Of a DNA stretch of 64,000 nt, positions 56,696 through 64,000 are shown one piece after another. Numbering within the stretch: the stretch's first letter is position 1; each line of letters starts with the position of its first letter. The DNA is from Colius striatus (Eukaryota; Chordata; Aves; Coliiformes; Coliidae): positions 32,766,895 through 32,830,894 of the forward strand of contig NC_084767.1 in NCBI RefSeq assembly GCF_028858725.1, given 5' to 3'. Under the pieces are notes generated by a model that had not been told where the DNA came from, searched no databases, and worked only from the letters and a program-made list of their open reading frames with translations. A program made the position numbers and the translations under genes.

Positions 56696-57677
56696 TGCAG
56701 GTTACCTCTGAGAACCAGGGCACAGATACAGAACATGCTGTACCACAGTTCTGTCCTCCCTGGAAGGGCACAAGGTGTCTTCCTACAGACAAGCACATCC
56801 AACACCAGTTGCCATTAAAAGCACAAAACAGCTAAACATCAGGCCCTAGGTTATTTCAGTGCCATTCTACCCTTTAATTAATCCATTATGATGGTGTCTT
56901 GATTAAATTAAGTTTCAGTAGTTCTGTTCCTGCCAATAATTTCTTTTCAGTTTCTCTGAAGAAACACAAGTGAATAGATTTTAACAGATTTAAAGCCCTG
57001 TCTTTAGGCTGCCTTGCATTACCACATTTCCTTACTGGTCAAGTGTGGAAGCTGGTTCTTTCTCCAGCCTTATTTGCCCTGTGGTCCATGCAGAATGGTG
57101 TATTGAAGAGCATGGGCAGGTATGGTTCAGGACATACAGCCCTGAAGCAGTTCCAGACCATTTAGGTACTTCTCTAGAAAAAGCTACTGCAATTTCACAT
57201 ATGGTATCTGTGATGGATAGTTCTTATTAAAGGTAGGAAGCTGGGGAAAGGAACGGGTGAAGGACCTGGTTCTAAAGCAATTTGGGATGTTGAGACAATC
57301 AGAGAAACATACACAAGTTTGGGAACACCAGTTTTGAAGTTTGGAAAGCTGTTTAGAAGTAGGTAGAAAAAGACTTCACACATCAATGGTCAAAGAAAGG
57401 GTTAAGGGCAAACAGGGCTGTCATTTAAGGGCAACAGCATGGTATACAAACTAATTCAAACTAAAGTCTGGAGCTCACTACCAGAAAGCTGGAAGGCAGT
57501 ACTTGAAGTCTCAAGGCAAGGAGGTAGCCACATACTACACCTGAGCAAGAGAGATGTTGAAAAAGCCAACAACCCTCTCTTAGCAAACAGCAGGTTTCAT
57601 TTCATAGCCTGAGGACACTTTCCCTCCCACTGCATGAGGCCTGTGCTGGCACACAAAAGCAGGAGTACAGACAGCAA

Positions 57678-57683
57678 AATAAA
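57678..57683 (+). terminator. COQ10B: Candidate COQ10B polyadenylation signal (distal)
   Basis: AATAAA on the plus strand, 283 bp before the distal HSPD1 signal on the other strand. It would bring the two convergent 3' ends close together. Confidence 0.35.
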
Positions 57684-57965
57684 GTCAGTGCACATGCCTT
57701 CTTTTCCTAGTATTGTTTAAGAGTTAGAGAACTGCACTGTCAGTTCAGCTTTGATAGTTCTTAGCAAAATTAAAGTCACTTGTATTTCTAAGAAACATTC
57801 TAGACAAAGGAATGTTTCCTGGAGGGAAAGGCCCTGCACCTTTCCCAGCTTCAGTGTCAGATTCCTAGTACATCTTAGAAGCAGGAGCAGAATGTCAAGG
57901 TTCTCCCAGGGCTATGGCTTTGTGTGCAGATGAATAAGGTCATACATTTCATAACTTTTGAACAG

Positions 57966-57971
57966 TTTATT
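57966..57971 (-). terminator. HSPD1: Candidate HSPD1 polyadenylation signal (distal)
   Basis: AATAAA on the minus strand about 410 nt past the stop codon. Confidence 0.5.
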
Positions 57972-58157
57972 ACATAAAGGTCACATAATTGTATATTTGT
58001 CTACTTTGTACATAATTGTCTACTCTCACGCAAGTTCTTCCTAGTACTGGCAAGCACCAATTCATTCTGAAACAGAATATCAAGTGCCTTAATTGAGTTT
58101 AAATTGGGACCTCGGTAGATGGATCTCGCACCCAGTTATCAGGAATGTACAAATGTC

Positions 58158-58163
58158 TTTATT
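58158..58163 (-). terminator. HSPD1: Candidate HSPD1 polyadenylation signal (proximal)
   Basis: AATAAA on the minus strand about 220 nt past the stop codon. Confidence 0.5.
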
Positions 58164-58381
58164 CAAAAAATACAAAATAAATTATCTGTAGGTATGGACA
58201 ATGACTGTAAACAATTACACGTGTGTTAAATGAAATCCAGTAACTGATGGTTACAGTGATTCTTTTAAACACCTGCCTCACCGCAGTCACTATCCACCCT
58301 CTCACACTGACATCTGCTGAAGGTTTTAAAGTCAGAACTGTCAGCCTTAGTACAGCTCATGATGCAGCCCTGTCCTCGGAA

Positions 58382-63928
<5,547 letters not shown>

Positions 63929-64000
63929 CTAGGGTGACAAAGAACAAGCATTAAATCAAAGCCACATAACCTACAGCATATTACTCTAAGAATTCAAGTG

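Larger units (their letters stand above)
55937..57700 (+). other. COQ10B: COQ10B 3' untranslated region and downstream DNA
   Basis: Candidate polyadenylation hexamers on the plus strand are AATAAA at 56690-56695, ATTAAA at 56814-56819 and AATAAA at 57678-57683, giving 3' UTRs of about 0.77, 0.9 or 1.76 kb. No other gene is seen. A stretch near 57,370-57,560 faintly resembles a CR1 3' region, but too weakly to call. Confidence 0.55.
57945..58381 (-). other. HSPD1: HSPD1 3' untranslated region
   Basis: AT-rich sequence following the HSPD1 stop. Two AATAAA hexamers on the minus strand (58158-58163 and 57966-57971) give 3' UTRs of about 240 or 430 nt. It contains a partial internal duplication around ATAATTGT (57986-58019). 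Confidence 0.6.

Noticed and set aside
57370-57560. Possible CR1/L3 3'-region relic downstream of COQ10B
   Set aside because: Only a loose resemblance around GGAGCTCACTACC-type text, without the terminal repeat or ordered blocks, so it is too weak to annotate.

Overview
This is a stretch of vertebrate nuclear genome, almost certainly from a bird. The genes are split into short exons with GT-AG introns. The interspersed repeats are CR1 LINEs, including copies that end in the typical CR1 3' octamer-like tail, plus a solo LTR of an endogenous retrovirus. There are no SINEs, operons or prokaryotic features. The gene order SF3B1, COQ10B, HSPD1 matches the known amniote arrangement.

Layout. Positions 1 to about 14,830 are gene-poor intergenic DNA downstream of SF3B1. 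SF3B1 lies on the minus strand from its polyadenylation signal near 14,980 to its start codon at 38,789. It has 25 coding exons totalling 3,906 nt (1,301 residues plus stop), and every exon junction could be placed in frame. A CpG-rich promoter covers roughly 38,020-39,180. About 4.2 kb of intergenic DNA follows and holds a very old L3/CR1-like LINE relic. A second CpG-rich promoter at about 43,440-44,480 drives COQ10B on the plus strand (5 coding exons, 230 residues, start 43,969, stop 55,936). HSPD1 lies on the minus strand, tail to tail with COQ10B. Its last ten coding exons are present (58,382-63,928, 515 residues). The exons coding for the first 58 residues lie beyond the right edge.

The genes are housekeeping genes. 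SF3B1 is the HEAT-repeat scaffold of the U2 snRNP that holds the branch-point adenosine. COQ10B is a mitochondrial coenzyme Q carrier of the START-like fold. HSPD1 is the mitochondrial Hsp60 chaperonin. Nothing suggests that they act in one pathway; COQ10B and HSPD1 only share a compartment.

Mobile DNA. The window has a 628-bp solo LTR with a 5-bp target duplication in SF3B1 intron 2 (antisense to the gene), a roughly 2-kb broken CR1 in COQ10B intron 3, a roughly 0.5-kb CR1 3' fragment in SF3B1 intron 24, a short CR1 tail in SF3B1 intron 1, and the L3-like relic between the genes. I found no undescribed gene system. The most unusual local structure is an 18-bp unit repeated three times over the likely branch-point region of SF3B1 intron 6.
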